The notes beneath the pieces are model-generated. The model worked only from the letters and a program-made list of their open reading frames with translations. It was not told the DNA's origin and made no database searches. Shown here one piece after another: positions 48,070 through 57,529 of a DNA stretch of 58,174 bases. How positions within the stretch are numbered: position 1 is the first letter of the stretch; each line of letters starts with the position of its first letter. The DNA is from Pigmentiphaga sp. NML080357 (lineage in GTDB: Bacteria > Pseudomonadota > Gammaproteobacteria > Burkholderiales > Burkholderiaceae_B): contig NZ_NINW01000018.1 of NCBI RefSeq assembly GCF_002188465.1, forward strand, positions 1 through 58,174, read 5' to 3'. The position numbers and the translations under genes are program-made.

Positions 48070-48999
48070 TCAGTGCCGCGACCCGCTGTGATGCCGAACC
48101 ATGGCCGAGTCGTTGGCGAACAACTCCGCACAATCCACCGCGTCGAACTCGAAGCTCTTGACGCAATAGTCGCAATTGATCTGCACACGTCCTTGTTCGG
48201 CCAGGATGTCGTCGACTTCTTCCTTGCCGATGCGCAGCAGCACGTCCGCGACTTTCTCTCGGGAGCAGGTGCAGCGGTAGGTGACCGTGGCAGGGTCGAA
48301 GGTGCGCAGGGTTTCCTGCCAGTAAAGGCGCCGGATCAGCGCGTCGGGCGTGAGCGTGAGCAGTTCGTCGGACTTGAGCGTATCGGCCAGGATCTGCGCG
48401 CGTTCCCAGGTGTCCTCGGTAACCGCCGCAGGGTCTTGCGACTGCGTCTTTCCGCCGTGCTTGGGCAATTGTTGCAGCAGCACGCCGGCCGCGCATTCGG
48501 CGTTGGCGGCGAGCCAGATGCGTGTCTGGAGCTGCTCGGAGGCGAGCATGTAGTGCTCGAGCGCCTGGGCGACCGAATCGCCTTGCAGCGCCACGATACC
48601 CTGGTAGGGCTGCTGGCCGGGCTGGCGGTCTTGGGGGTCGAGCAGCACCGAGAAGCGGCCTCCTCCCTGGCTATTGAGCAGGCTCTGGAAGGTGCCGTCG
48701 TCGGGCACGTCGTGGCCTTCGCGCAGCTTGACGGTGGCCCGCATGCCGAGGTCGGCGTGGCATTCGACGACGATCAGGCCGATCGGTCCGTCGCCCTGCA
48801 ATTGCATGACTACGGTACCGTTGAACTTGATATTGGCGGCCAGGAGCGCGCTTGCCGCGACCAGTTCCCCCAGCAGCCGCTGCACGGCGGGCGGATAGTC
48901 GTGGCGGGCCTGGATTTCCTTCCAGGTGTTGCGTATGGAGGTGACTTCAGCCCGGACGGTCTGGTCCTCGAACAGGTATTTCTTGAGCTGGTCGGACAA
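48070..48999 (-). CDS. hslO: Hsp33 redox-regulated chaperonin
   Basis: The 309-residue chaperone holdase is activated by oxidation. The C-terminal zinc centre has Cys243 and Cys245 (YRCTCS) and Cys276 and Cys279 (NCDYC). The N-terminal core has the family strand NIKFNGTVVMQLQGDGPIGLIVVE (about 56-79). Length is slightly above the E. coli protein. It is divergent from the DUF455 gene by 50 bp. Confidence 0.96.
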   Translation of the reverse strand: MSDQLKKYLFEDQTVRAEVTSIRNTWKEIQARHDYPPAVQRLLGELVAASALLAANIKFNGTVVMQLQGDGPIGLIVVECHADLGMRATVKLREGHDVPDDGTFQSLLNSQGGGRFSVLLDPQDRQPGQQPYQGIVALQGDSVAQALEHYMLASEQLQTRIWLAANAECAAGVLLQQLPKHGGKTQSQDPAAVTEDTWERAQILADTLKSDELLTLTPDALIRRLYWQETLRTFDPATVTYRCTCSREKVADVLLRIGKEEVDDILAEQGRVQINCDYCVKSFEFDAVDCAELFANDSAMVRHHSGSRH

Positions 49000-49049
49000 A
49001 AAACTTCCTCGAAAGCGCGTGGGGGTGAGCCATTCTACAATGCACGCCT

Positions 49050-49877
49050 ATGACAGCCGAACCCGAACTGCGGCAGGCGGCGCGCCTGCTGCTCACGCTG
49101 CGCGATCCGGCCGAGAAGGCCGCTCGCACGCGCGAACTGGGCGCCATGCAGATATATGTGGATGCTGCCCGCGATTTGCAAGAGCCCGAGGGCACGCCTG
49201 GGCGGCCGGCGCGGCCGCCGCTGGTGTCGCCTCGGGAAGTGCCCGGCCGTGGCGTGGCCACGGTCGAGGCCCGGGCGGCGCTGCTGCATGCGCTGGCGCA
49301 CATAGAATTCAATGCCATCAATCTGGCGCTGGATGCGGTCTGGCGTTTTGCCGGCATGCCGCACGCGTACTACCTGGACTGGCTCAAGGTGGCCAGCGAG
49401 GAAGCCTTGCATTTCACGTTGCTGGCGGAGCACTTGCGGGTCCTGGGCCATGCCTACGGCGATTTCCCCGCCCATGACGGGCTCTGGCAGATGGCCGAGC
49501 GGACCCGGCTCGATCCGCTGGCGCGCATGGCGCTGGTGCCGCGCACGCTGGAGGCGCGGGGCCTGGACGTGAGCCCCGCCATCCGGGCGAAACTGGCCGG
49601 GGCGGGCGACATGGCGGCCGCCGGCATCCTCGATATCATCCTGCGCGACGAGATCGGCCACGTCGCCATCGGCAACCGCTGGTACCGCTATCTGTGCGAG
49701 CGCGAGGGCGTGGACCCGGTGGAACACTATGCGGTCCTGGCCCGGCGCTATGAGGCGCCGGGCCAGTTCGGGCCGTTCAATCTTCCCGCCCGGCGCGCGG
49801 CGGGCTTTACGGAAGCGGAGCTGCGTTCGCTGGAGCAGGCGGCCATTTCCGGACGCGATCGTCCTCGATCTGCCTGA
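49050..49877 (+). CDS. DUF455 ferritin-like domain protein
   Basis: The 275-residue all-helical protein has Glu/His metal-ligand motifs of a ferritin-like di-iron fold: ALAHIEFNAINLALD (about 82-96), KVASEEALHFTLLAEHL (about 111-127) and DIILRDEIGHVAIGNRWY (about 194-211). It is commonly annotated as DUF455, sometimes as a tRNA-hydroxylase-like protein. Function is not established. Its 3' end overlaps the convergent acyl-CoA-synthetase-like gene by 71 bp, both ends being in good coding frames. Confidence 0.88.
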   Translation: MTAEPELRQAARLLLTLRDPAEKAARTRELGAMQIYVDAARDLQEPEGTPGRPARPPLVSPREVPGRGVATVEARAALLHALAHIEFNAINLALDAVWRFAGMPHAYYLDWLKVASEEALHFTLLAEHLRVLGHAYGDFPAHDGLWQMAERTRLDPLARMALVPRTLEARGLDVSPAIRAKLAGAGDMAAAGILDIILRDEIGHVAIGNRWYRYLCEREGVDPVEHYAVLARRYEAPGQFGPFNLPARRAAGFTEAELRSLEQAAISGRDRPRSA

Positions 49878-51564
49878 GCGCCTGGCGCCTGACCTTGCCA
49901 GAGGGGGTCAGCGGCAAGGCCTCGACGAACTCGATGTCCTTCGGCGCTTCGTCCGGCCCGAGCTGGGCGGCCGCATACGACAGCAGCATGTCGCGCAGGG
50001 CGGATTCGCGCCCGGCCTTGCCTTGGGCCGGCGAGGGAGCGGTTCCCGGTCCCGAATGGGCGGGTTCCGCCGCTGGAGGGGCTTGAACGGCCACGGGCGA
50101 CGCGGGCTGGGCGACGACATAGGCCTTGATGCCCGTGCCGTCCGGCATGGGCACGGCCACCGCTTCCGCCACCTCGGGATGCCGTGTCAGGCAGTCTTCG
50201 ATCGGTCCTGGCGCCACGAGGCGGTTGCCGAGCTGGAACATCTCGTCCAGCCGCCCCACGTACCAGAGGTAGCCGTCTTCGTCGAGGCGGGCGAGGTCGC
50301 CCGTGCGGTGCCACGTCCCGCTGACCGGTCGCCCGGTTTCCTCGCCCCGCCAGTAGCCGGCGAAGAAGGACGGATCCGGATGGCCGTGGATGTCGTAGCG
50401 GTTGACGGCGATCTCGCCATGTTCGCCAGCGGCGACCGGACGGCCGAGCGCATCGACGATGGCGATCTGGTGTCCGGGATAGGGACGGCCCATGCTGCCG
50501 GGTCGGGCTGGCCATTTCTGGCTGCTCTGGCCGATGACCGTGCCGATCTCGACCTGGCTGAAGGTTTCGTTGGGCTCCGTGCCCAGGGCGGTCTTGCATT
50601 GTTCGAACAGGGCCGCCCCGAGGGAAGTGTCGGTTGCCGTGATCGCCCGCAGCGCCAGCCGGTAGCGTTCCGCCGGCCGCGGCACCGCCTTGAGCAGGCG
50701 GCGCAAGTCGCGCGTGGTCAAGGCCAGGTTGGTGACGCGGTAGCGTTCGAGCAGGGCGAACGTGGCCTCCGGGCCGGGCGGTTGGCGCACGCCGACCAGC
50801 GGCTGGCCGAAATACAGGCTGGGCAGCATCGCGCCGAACAGGCCGTGCGGACTGCCCCATTCGGAGGCCGTCCACAGCACGTCCGCGGGTTGCGGGAACC
50901 AGTTCTGGGCCGCGACGAAGCCCGGCAGGTTGCCGATCAGGGTGGCATGGGGCAGCACCACCCCCTTGGGCACGCTGCCCGCCCCGGCGGTGTAGAGCAG
51001 CAGGGCGGGATCGGAGGCCGAGGTGGGATGCATGTCGAAGGCACTTTCCTGGCGGGCGAGCAGCGTGCGCCAGGAAAGGACCCGCTCGTCGTCCAGGTCG
51101 ATGCCGACGGTCTGGCGTAGCAGCGGACAATGCTCGGTGGCCGGCAGGAGGGCCGGCGCGGCGGTTCCGTCGACGATGGCGATGCGGGCCTCGCTGTCGC
51201 GCAGCCTTTGCTCGTAGGTCTGGGCGTTCAGCGCGACCGACAGCGGGACGGTGATGGCGCCGAGTTGGTAGACGGCGATGTGGGCGACGACGGCTTCGGG
51301 GCGCTGGGGCAGGGCGATGGCGACGCGGTCGCCGCGCTGCACGCCCATGCGGCGCAGGCCATTGGAAAAGCGGTTGGCGTATTCGTGCAGGCGGCCGTAT
51401 GTCCAGACTTCGCGCCGGCCTTCGGCGTCTTCGGCGTAGATGGCGATGCGCCGGGCGTCGGCGCTGGTGACGGTCCAGCGGCGGCAACAGACATCGGCGA
51501 TGTTCAGGCGTTGCGGAACCCACCAACGGAACGTGGTGTAGAGTGCCTGGTACTGGTCTTCCAT
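49807..51564 (-). CDS. AMP-dependent synthetase/ligase-like protein with divergent motifs
   Basis: The 585-residue protein has the ANL adenylation fold and acyl/benzoyl-CoA ligase-like order. The phosphate-binding motif reads YTAGAGSVPKG (about 191-201) rather than YTSGTTGxPKG, and the YGxTE motif is FSQVE. The aspartate motif GTWHRTGDLARLDEDGYLWYVGRLDEM and catalytic Lys about 557 (PLTPSGKVRR) remain. An Ala/Pro-rich insertion separates parts of the C-domain. ATG 51564 follows GGAGGGTT. It may be a slow or repurposed ligase; the substrate is unknown. Confidence 0.85.
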   Translation of the reverse strand: MEDQYQALYTTFRWWVPQRLNIADVCCRRWTVTSADARRIAIYAEDAEGRREVWTYGRLHEYANRFSNGLRRMGVQRGDRVAIALPQRPEAVVAHIAVYQLGAITVPLSVALNAQTYEQRLRDSEARIAIVDGTAAPALLPATEHCPLLRQTVGIDLDDERVLSWRTLLARQESAFDMHPTSASDPALLLYTAGAGSVPKGVVLPHATLIGNLPGFVAAQNWFPQPADVLWTASEWGSPHGLFGAMLPSLYFGQPLVGVRQPPGPEATFALLERYRVTNLALTTRDLRRLLKAVPRPAERYRLALRAITATDTSLGAALFEQCKTALGTEPNETFSQVEIGTVIGQSSQKWPARPGSMGRPYPGHQIAIVDALGRPVAAGEHGEIAVNRYDIHGHPDPSFFAGYWRGEETGRPVSGTWHRTGDLARLDEDGYLWYVGRLDEMFQLGNRLVAPGPIEDCLTRHPEVAEAVAVPMPDGTGIKAYVVAQPASPVAVQAPPAAEPAHSGPGTAPSPAQGKAGRESALRDMLLSYAAAQLGPDEAPKDIEFVEALPLTPSGKVRRQALRQIEDDRVRKWPPAPANAAPLP

Positions 51565-51758
51565 AACCCTCCGCTGGATTCAGGATCTGGGTCCGGCCAG
51601 GACGGCGGACGGCGTGTGCTGCGTGATATAGCAATCATTACTGACCTGACCGGTAACCGCAATAACTTTGGTGCGATGCGTACGGCACGGAGAGCCTGAC
51701 CGGCCTGGCCGTTCTGTCGCCTTTTCCTCTAATTTCCGTCAATTTTCGATAAGTCGCC

Positions 51759-52667
51759 ATGTACAAGCCGCTTGTGCCGTCCCGATCCGACTACCTGGAA
51801 ATACGGGGTTTACGTCACCATTTTCGTCATTGGGGCGACACGGACGCGCCCATGGTGCTGGCGCTGCACGGCTGGATGGATTCCTCGGCCTCTTTCCAGT
51901 TCATCGCCGATCACCTGGGAAGCGGTTTCCATCTGGTGGCGCCGGACTGGCGCGGCTTCGGGCGCACGGCGTGGGGCGGCAGCGATTCTTACGAAGTCGG
52001 CGAATACCTCGGCGATCTGGACGCGTTCTGCCGGCATTTTTCGCCATCGGCCCCGCTTGCCGTGCTGGGCCACAGCATGGGCGGCAATATTGCCATGCTG
52101 TACGCGGGAGTACGCCCGGAGCGGGTGGACGCTGTGGTCAACCTTGAAGGGCTGGGACTGCCCGCGGTATCCCCTGAAGCGGTTCCGGGCCGGCTGCGCC
52201 AGTGGCTGGATCAGATTGCCGCGGGGGCCAGGCTGGGAGACTACGCCGACGCACAGGCGTATGCCCAGCGGCTGGTGCGGGACAATCCGCGCCTGGATCC
52301 CGCACGGGCGGCCTTCCTGGCGGAAGAAAACGGCCAGCAGGCCGAGGGGCGCTGGCGGCTGCGGGCCGATCCTGCGCACAAGATCATCAATCGCGTCGCC
52401 TATCGCGTGGAAGAGGTGTTGGCGTGCTGGCGCGAAATCGCTGCGCCGGTGCTGTGGGTGGAGGCGGCCGACAGCCCCATGCGCGCCAAGATGCTGGCCG
52501 AACCGGGCTACGAAGACCGGCTGCGGTGCGTTGCATCGCTGCAACGGGTGCTCGTGGAAGAGGCCGGCCACATGCTGCATCAGGAACGTCCGGCCGAGGT
52601 GGCGCAACTTGTCGCAGATTTCCTGGGCCGGGTGACGACGCAGCGGGGTGCCCGTCCTACAATGTGA
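51759..52667 (+). CDS. Alpha/beta-fold hydrolase
   Basis: The 302-residue hydrolase has oxyanion motif LHGWMDSS (about 36-43), nucleophile Ser about 106 (VLGHSMGGN), an acid Asp in the segment WVEAADSPM (about 239) and catalytic His about 271 (EEAGHMLHQ). The overall pattern resembles eukaryotic serine hydrolase-like and epoxide-hydrolase-like proteins. The stop (52665) is two bases before the start of the PHP gene, so the two are a unit. The substrate is unknown. Confidence 0.9.
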   Translation: MYKPLVPSRSDYLEIRGLRHHFRHWGDTDAPMVLALHGWMDSSASFQFIADHLGSGFHLVAPDWRGFGRTAWGGSDSYEVGEYLGDLDAFCRHFSPSAPLAVLGHSMGGNIAMLYAGVRPERVDAVVNLEGLGLPAVSPEAVPGRLRQWLDQIAAGARLGDYADAQAYAQRLVRDNPRLDPARAAFLAEENGQQAEGRWRLRADPAHKIINRVAYRVEEVLACWREIAAPVLWVEAADSPMRAKMLAEPGYEDRLRCVASLQRVLVEEAGHMLHQERPAEVAQLVADFLGRVTTQRGARPTM

Positions 52668-52669
52668 CC

Positions 52670-53512
52670 ATGGATTCCCCACAGAACGTCGATCTGCATT
52701 GCCATTCCAATGTCTCGGACGGCATGCTCGCGCCCGCGGAGCTGGTGGCGCGCGCCCACCGCAACGGCGTCGACGTGCTGGCGCTGACCGACCATGACGA
52801 AATCGGCGGCCTGCTCCAGGCTGCCGACGCGGCGCGGGGCCTAGGCATGCATTTCGTACCCGGCGTGGAGATTTCGGTCACCTGGGCCGGCGAGACCATC
52901 CATATCGTCGGCCTGCGCATCGACCCGCACGACGCCACCCTCGCCGAGGGCCTGCGCGACACCCGGTCGGGCCGCGAACGTCGTGGCAGGGAAATGGCCG
53001 AGCAACTGGCGGCGGTCGGCATCCCGGGCGCCTTCGAGGGGGCGCTGCGCCACGTCGGCAATCCGCAACTCATCAGCCGCACGCATTTCGCCCGCTTCCT
53101 GGTCGAGCAAGGCGTCTGCCGGGATGTGAGCGAGGTTTTCCAGAATTACCTGGTGGAAGGCAAGCCCGGATACGTGCCCATGCGCTGGGCCACGCTGCCC
53201 GATGCGGTGCGCTGGATACTCGGCGCCGGCGGCGTGGCCGTCATCGCGCACCCGGGCCGCTATCACTACACGCCGCTGCAGTTCCAGGCGCTGTACGACG
53301 AGTTCCTGCAACTGGGCGGGTCCGGCATCGAAGTCGTCACCGGCAGCCATATCCCCGAGCAGTACCGCGAGTATGCCGAGGTGGCCCGGCATTACGGCTT
53401 TCTTGCTTCGCGCGGCTCCGATTTCCACGCCCCCTCCGAAAGCCGGATCGATCTCGGGCGCCTGCCGCAGCTACCCGCGCACCTGACGCCGATCTGGCGC
53501 GACTGGTTTTAG
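52670..53512 (+). CDS. PHP-domain phosphoesterase (RNase AM / YciV-like)
   Basis: The 280-residue PHP protein has metal-site motifs DLHCHSNVSDG (about 8-18), LTDHDE (about 41-46), PGVEIS, VIAHPGRY and the final RGSDFHAP. Such YciV/RnmA enzymes hydrolyse 3',5'-bisphosphate nucleotides and trim RNA 5' ends in E. coli; that function is extrapolated. ATG 52670 comes two bases after the hydrolase stop. A longer upstream frame overlaps the hydrolase gene and is not used. It is followed 12 bp later by greB. Confidence 0.9.
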   Translation: MDSPQNVDLHCHSNVSDGMLAPAELVARAHRNGVDVLALTDHDEIGGLLQAADAARGLGMHFVPGVEISVTWAGETIHIVGLRIDPHDATLAEGLRDTRSGRERRGREMAEQLAAVGIPGAFEGALRHVGNPQLISRTHFARFLVEQGVCRDVSEVFQNYLVEGKPGYVPMRWATLPDAVRWILGAGGVAVIAHPGRYHYTPLQFQALYDEFLQLGGSGIEVVTGSHIPEQYREYAEVARHYGFLASRGSDFHAPSESRIDLGRLPQLPAHLTPIWRDWF

Positions 53513-53524
53513 TGTTTTAGTGTC

Positions 53525-54088
53525 ATGAACAAGGCTTTTGTCAAAGAATCCGAGGGCCAGGAAGACGACGACCTGCCCGAGCACCTGGCCCTGCCCGCCG
53601 GCGTACGCAACTACATGACGCCTGAGGGCTATGCGCGCCTGCGCGGGGAACTGGTCCACCTGATGAACGTGGAGCGGCCCGCGGTGGTGCAGGTCGTGTC
53701 CTGGGCCGCTTCCAACGGCGATCGTTCCGAGAACGGCGATTACCTGTACGGCAAGAAGCGCCTGCGCGAGATCGATCGCCGCATGCGCTTCCTGACCCGC
53801 CGGCTGGACATCGCCGAGGTGGTCGACGCCTCGGCGCAGCCGAACCGGGACCAGGTTTTTTTCGGCGCCACCGTCACCTATCTCGACCGCGCGGGCGAGG
53901 AACACGTCGTGACCATCGTGGGCGTGGACGAGGCCGAGCCGCTGCAGGGCCGCATCAGCTGGATTTCGCCGGTAGCGCGAGCCCTGATCAAGGCCCGGGA
54001 AGGCGAGACGGTAGTGTTGCGCACGCCCGCCGGGGTGGAAGAACTGGAAATTCTGGAAGTGCGCTATCCCGACCCGGCGCCGCAGTAG
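53525..54088 (+). CDS. greB: Transcription elongation factor GreB
   Basis: The 187-residue Gre factor has an N-terminal coiled coil with tip acidic residues Asp66 and Glu69 (NGDRSENGDYLYGKKRLREIDRRM), which stimulate RNA polymerase transcript cleavage. The C-terminal FKBP-like domain has FGATVTYLD and the WISPVARALI-type motif. An acidic N-terminal extension (about 30 residues) is seen in beta-proteobacterial GreB. It is convergent with spoT across a 51-bp gap. Confidence 0.93.
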   Translation: MNKAFVKESEGQEDDDLPEHLALPAGVRNYMTPEGYARLRGELVHLMNVERPAVVQVVSWAASNGDRSENGDYLYGKKRLREIDRRMRFLTRRLDIAEVVDASAQPNRDQVFFGATVTYLDRAGEEHVVTIVGVDEAEPLQGRISWISPVARALIKAREGETVVLRTPAGVEELEILEVRYPDPAPQ

Positions 54089-54139
54089 CGGACCAGAGAG
54101 GCACGTCGGCGGTAGGAGGGGGCGCAGGCGGCGCGGAAA

Positions 54140-56404
54140 TCAGCCCTTGACGCGGATGATGCGCTGCACCTGGGGAACGCGCCGCAGGTAGCGTATGACC
54201 TGGGCCAGGTGCTGGCGGCTCTCGACCTGGATGGTGAAATGCACCGCCACCGTGGACGAAGCCTCGTCCTGCATCGATACGTGGGTGATGTTGGCGTCGG
54301 CCGCGGAAATCTCGGCCGCGACGCGTCCCAGGACGCCACGCTCCTGGCGCAGCACGACGTCGATGCGCACGTTGAAGTGGCGCGAGGTCTGGTCGTCCCA
54401 GGCCACGTCCAGCCAGCGCTCGGGCTCCCGCGCCCGCTGGCGCCTGGCGTTGGGACAGTCTTCGGTGTGCACCACGAGCCCGTGCCCCAGCCGCACGTAG
54501 GCGACGATCGCGTCGCCGGGGATGGGCGTGCAGCAGGGCGCCAGCTGCACGGCCAGGCCTTCGTTGCCCTGGATGCGGATGGGCGAGGCAGTGCCTTGCT
54601 CGGTATAGCGATCCACCTGCTCGGCCGTGGTCGAGATGGGATCGCCCTCGGGCATGAAACGCCGGGCGACTACCGCGGCCAGCCGCTTGCCCAGGCCGAT
54701 GTCTGCCAGGATCTCGTCGCGCGAACGCGCGCCGCTGCCGCGCGCGAGCTTGTCCCAGATCGGGTCGGCGCTCTCGGGCATGGGCATGTTCATGGACTTG
54801 AGCGCCTGGGCCAGCAGGCGCTCGCCGAAGCTGACCGATTCCTCGTACTTGACGGTGCGCAGGTAGTGGCGGATTTCGGAACGCGCCTTGCCGGTGCGCA
54901 CGAAATTCAGCCACTGGGCGTTGGGGCGGGAATTCTCGGCGGTGATGATCTCCACCGCATCGCCGCTCTTGAGCTCGGTGCGCAGCGGCACGAACTCGCT
55001 GTTGACCTTGGCCGCCACCGTCTGGTTGCCGACGTCGGTGTGGATGCTGTAGGCGAAATCGATGGGGGTGGCCCCGCGAGGCAGCGAGATGATCTTGCCG
55101 CGCGGCGTGAAGACGTAGACCGCGTCGGGGAAGAGGTCGACCTTCACGTGTTCCAGGAACTCGCTGCTGTCGCCGGTCTGCCGCTGGATGTCGAGCAGCG
55201 ATTGCAGCCACTGGTGCGTGCGTTTCTGCAGGTCGTTCAGATTGACGTCCGAGGTCTTGTACAACCAGTGCGCCGCCACGCCGCTCTCGGCCACCTGGTT
55301 CATGTCGCGGGTGCGGATCTGGAACTCCACTGGCGTGCCGTAGGGGCCCACCAGTGTCGTGTGCAGCGACTGGTAGCCGTTCACCTTGGGAATGGCGATG
55401 TAGTCCTTGAACTTGCCCGGCACTGGCCGGAACAGCTGGTGCAGCGTGCCCAGCGCCAGGTAGCACTCGGGCTGCGAGTTGACGACGATCCGGAATCCGT
55501 AGATGTCGAGCACCTCGGAGAACGACTTCTTCTGGTCCAGCATCTTGGTGTAGATGCCGTACAGGTTTTTCTCGCGGCCGTTGACCTCGGCCTCGATCCC
55601 GGCCGCGGGCAGCGCGGCCCGCACCGCCTCCTGGATCTTGCCCACCAGTTCGCGCCGATTGCCGCGCGCCGCCAGCACCGCCTTGCGCAGCACCTGGTAG
55701 CGATGGGGGTACATCGCCTCGAAGCACAGTTCCTGAAGCTCGCGGTAGATGATGTTGAGCCCGAGGCGGTGGGCGATGGGCGAATAGATCTCGAGTGTTT
55801 CCCGCGCGACGCGACGGCGCTTCTCGGGGCTGACCGCCCCCAGCGTGCGCATGTTGTGCAGGCGGTCCGCCAGCTTGATCAGGATGACGCGCACGTCGCG
55901 CGCCATCGCCAGCAGCATCTTGCGGAAGCTCTCGGCCTGCTGCTCGGCCTTGCTGGCGAATTCGAGCCGGTCCAGCTTGGAGAGGCCGTCGACCAGGTCG
56001 GCGACCTCGGTGCCGAAGCGTTCCATCAGCTCCTGCTTGGCGACGCCCTGGTCTTCCATGACGTCGTGCAGCAGGGCGGCCATCAGCGCGGCCGCATCGA
56101 GCTTCCAGGCCGCGCAGATCTCGGTGACCGCGATGGGGTGCGAAATGTAGGGTTCGCCGCTGGCGCGGAACTGGCCCAGATGGGCTTCATCGGAAAAGCG
56201 GTAGGCTTCGCGGACCCGCCGGACGTCTTCCGGGCTCAGGTACTGGGAGATGGTTTCGGCCAGGGGGGCGAAGGACACGCCGGCCGAGGCTTGCGCCGGG
56301 TTGGAGGAGGCGGGGACGAGCGCCTGGGTGCCGGCGGCGGCAGTCACTGCGGGCGGTGTTCCGGACACGGCCCCGGAACGCGAGGAAGAGACTGGAAATC
56401 CCAT
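54140..56404 (-). CDS. spoT: Bifunctional (p)ppGpp synthetase/hydrolase SpoT
   Basis: The 754-residue RSH protein has an N-terminal HD hydrolase domain (YISHPIAV and the catalytic HDVMED at 113-118) and a synthetase domain (about 255-370, with GREKNLYGIYTKM and KVNGYQSLHTTLVG). TGS follows (about 410-470, VFTPRGKIISLPRGATPIDFAYSIHT), with a C-terminal ACT domain (about 670-750). The intact HDxxED supports hydrolase activity. An N-terminal Ala/Pro/Ser-rich stretch of about 45 residues precedes the HD domain. It is the last gene of the gmk-rpoZ-spoT operon. Confidence 0.96.
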   Translation of the reverse strand: MGFPVSSSRSGAVSGTPPAVTAAAGTQALVPASSNPAQASAGVSFAPLAETISQYLSPEDVRRVREAYRFSDEAHLGQFRASGEPYISHPIAVTEICAAWKLDAAALMAALLHDVMEDQGVAKQELMERFGTEVADLVDGLSKLDRLEFASKAEQQAESFRKMLLAMARDVRVILIKLADRLHNMRTLGAVSPEKRRRVARETLEIYSPIAHRLGLNIIYRELQELCFEAMYPHRYQVLRKAVLAARGNRRELVGKIQEAVRAALPAAGIEAEVNGREKNLYGIYTKMLDQKKSFSEVLDIYGFRIVVNSQPECYLALGTLHQLFRPVPGKFKDYIAIPKVNGYQSLHTTLVGPYGTPVEFQIRTRDMNQVAESGVAAHWLYKTSDVNLNDLQKRTHQWLQSLLDIQRQTGDSSEFLEHVKVDLFPDAVYVFTPRGKIISLPRGATPIDFAYSIHTDVGNQTVAAKVNSEFVPLRTELKSGDAVEIITAENSRPNAQWLNFVRTGKARSEIRHYLRTVKYEESVSFGERLLAQALKSMNMPMPESADPIWDKLARGSGARSRDEILADIGLGKRLAAVVARRFMPEGDPISTTAEQVDRYTEQGTASPIRIQGNEGLAVQLAPCCTPIPGDAIVAYVRLGHGLVVHTEDCPNARRQRAREPERWLDVAWDDQTSRHFNVRIDVVLRQERGVLGRVAAEISAADANITHVSMQDEASSTVAVHFTIQVESRQHLAQVIRYLRRVPQVQRIIRVKG

Positions 56405-56497
56405 GGTCGCCTCAGGAAGAGCAGGCCGGGGAGGACCGGCCTGTTCCAGGCGCCGCCGGCGTCATTGCCGGCAGCAAGACCGTTATGGTCTTGGAAA

Positions 56498-56701
56498 TCA
56501 GGTGGGGACCTTTTTCAGCATTTCCAGTCCGGTCAGTCCGGCAGCCACTTCGCGCAGCGCGGTGACGGTGGGCTTGTCCTTGGTATCGAGCTTGGGCGCA
56601 TGGCCCTGGGCCAGTTGGCGCGCGCGATAGGTAGCCACGAGGGTCAGTTTGAACCGGTTGGGAATTTGCTTCAAGCAGTCTTCGACGGTGATACGTGCCA
56701 T
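56498..56701 (-). CDS. rpoZ: RNA polymerase omega subunit
   Basis: The 67-residue protein [30 protein letters not shown] is the typical omega N-terminus, with the ARQLAQG segment that packs on the beta' subunit. A longer upstream frame exists, but ATG 56701 is the standard start. It lies between gmk and spoT as in E. coli, and with SpoT forms part of the ppGpp-responsive machinery. Confidence 0.97.
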   Translation of the reverse strand: MARITVEDCLKQIPNRFKLTLVATYRARQLAQGHAPKLDTKDKPTVTALREVAAGLTGLEMLKKVPT

Positions 56702-56738
56702 GAGGGTCCCTGAAAGCTGTGCGTGCTGGACGCGATAT

Positions 56739-57380
56739 TCAAAGCGGAGCGGACGTCTGCGGGATGCCCAGTTGCGAGAACAGGTCGGCATGCCGCGCTG
56801 CCTGCGAACGAAAACGCAGCCTGGCGGCGGTAACGATCGTCGTCAAATCTGCCAAGGCTGCGCTAAAGTCTTGATTAATAATAACATATTCGAATTCGGG
56901 GGCATGCGCGAACTCGCCCCCCGCCGCCAGCAGCCTGCGGGCGATCACATGGGGCTCGTCCTGGCCGCGCTGGTGCAGGCGCGTTTCCAGGGCTTCGATC
57001 GACGGCGGCAGGATGAAAATCCCGATGGCTTCCGGGAACTTGGCGCGGACCTGGCGCGCGCCCTGCCAGTCGATTTCCAGCAGGACATCATTGCCCGCCT
57101 GGGTCTGGCGATCGATCCAGTCGCGGGGGGTGCCATAGTAGTTGCCGTGCACCTCCGCCCATTCCAGCAGGGCATCGTCGCGCTGCATTTTCTCGAAGGC
57201 GGGGACCGAGACGAAGTGGTACTCCTTGCCGTCGGTCTCGCCCGGGCGGGGCGGGCGGGTAGTGCAGGAGACGGACAAGCGGATTTCCGGCCTGGCCTTG
57301 AGGAGGGCATTGACCAGGCTGGACTTGCCGGCGCCGCTGGGAGCGACGACCATGAAAACGTTACCGGCGCGTGGAGGCAT
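56739..57380 (-). CDS. gmk: Guanylate kinase
   Basis: The 213-residue enzyme converts GMP and ATP to GDP and ADP. P-loop APSGAGKSS is at 13-21. GMP-binding residues lie in [22 protein letters not shown] (about 36-57) and [13 protein letters not shown]. The start ATG 57380 is preceded by GGAGGC-like bases on the minus strand after the repeat region. It is first of the gmk-rpoZ-spoT operon; the 108-bp array occupies the DNA upstream of its promoter. Confidence 0.97.
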   Translation of the reverse strand: MPPRAGNVFMVVAPSGAGKSSLVNALLKARPEIRLSVSCTTRPPRPGETDGKEYHFVSVPAFEKMQRDDALLEWAEVHGNYYGTPRDWIDRQTQAGNDVLLEIDWQGARQVRAKFPEAIGIFILPPSIEALETRLHQRGQDEPHVIARRLLAAGGEFAHAPEFEYVIINQDFSAALADLTTIVTAARLRFRSQAARHADLFSQLGIPQTSAPL

Positions 57381-57527
57381 GAAAAGTCGGGCGCAAAGAC
57401 GCTAGCATACCAACTGCCGCGCCAGGCCTCCCAAACCGTTGTGAAAAAGCCCACCCCCTGGCGGCCTTCGGCCGCTCCCCCTCAAGGGGGCGGCGCTGGC
57501 GGACCGGCGAAGCCGGATCCGCGGCGC
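57381..57527. other. gmk upstream region with GC repeats
   Basis: This region holds the presumptive gmk promoter (minus strand), a short hairpin GCGGCC-TTC-GGCCGC (about 57461-57475), CCCCCT-CA-AGGGGG (57477-57490), and the third copy of the 31-bp module. The module directly abuts the tandem array. Confidence 0.55.
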
Positions 57528-57529
57528 CC
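57499..57529. repeat. 31-bp GC module, copy 3
   Basis: Matches 38899-38929 and 40432-40462 except for two adjacent bases (GA here). Its last two bases are the first two of the tandem array's first unit, the same join as at 40461-40462. Confidence 0.8.
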
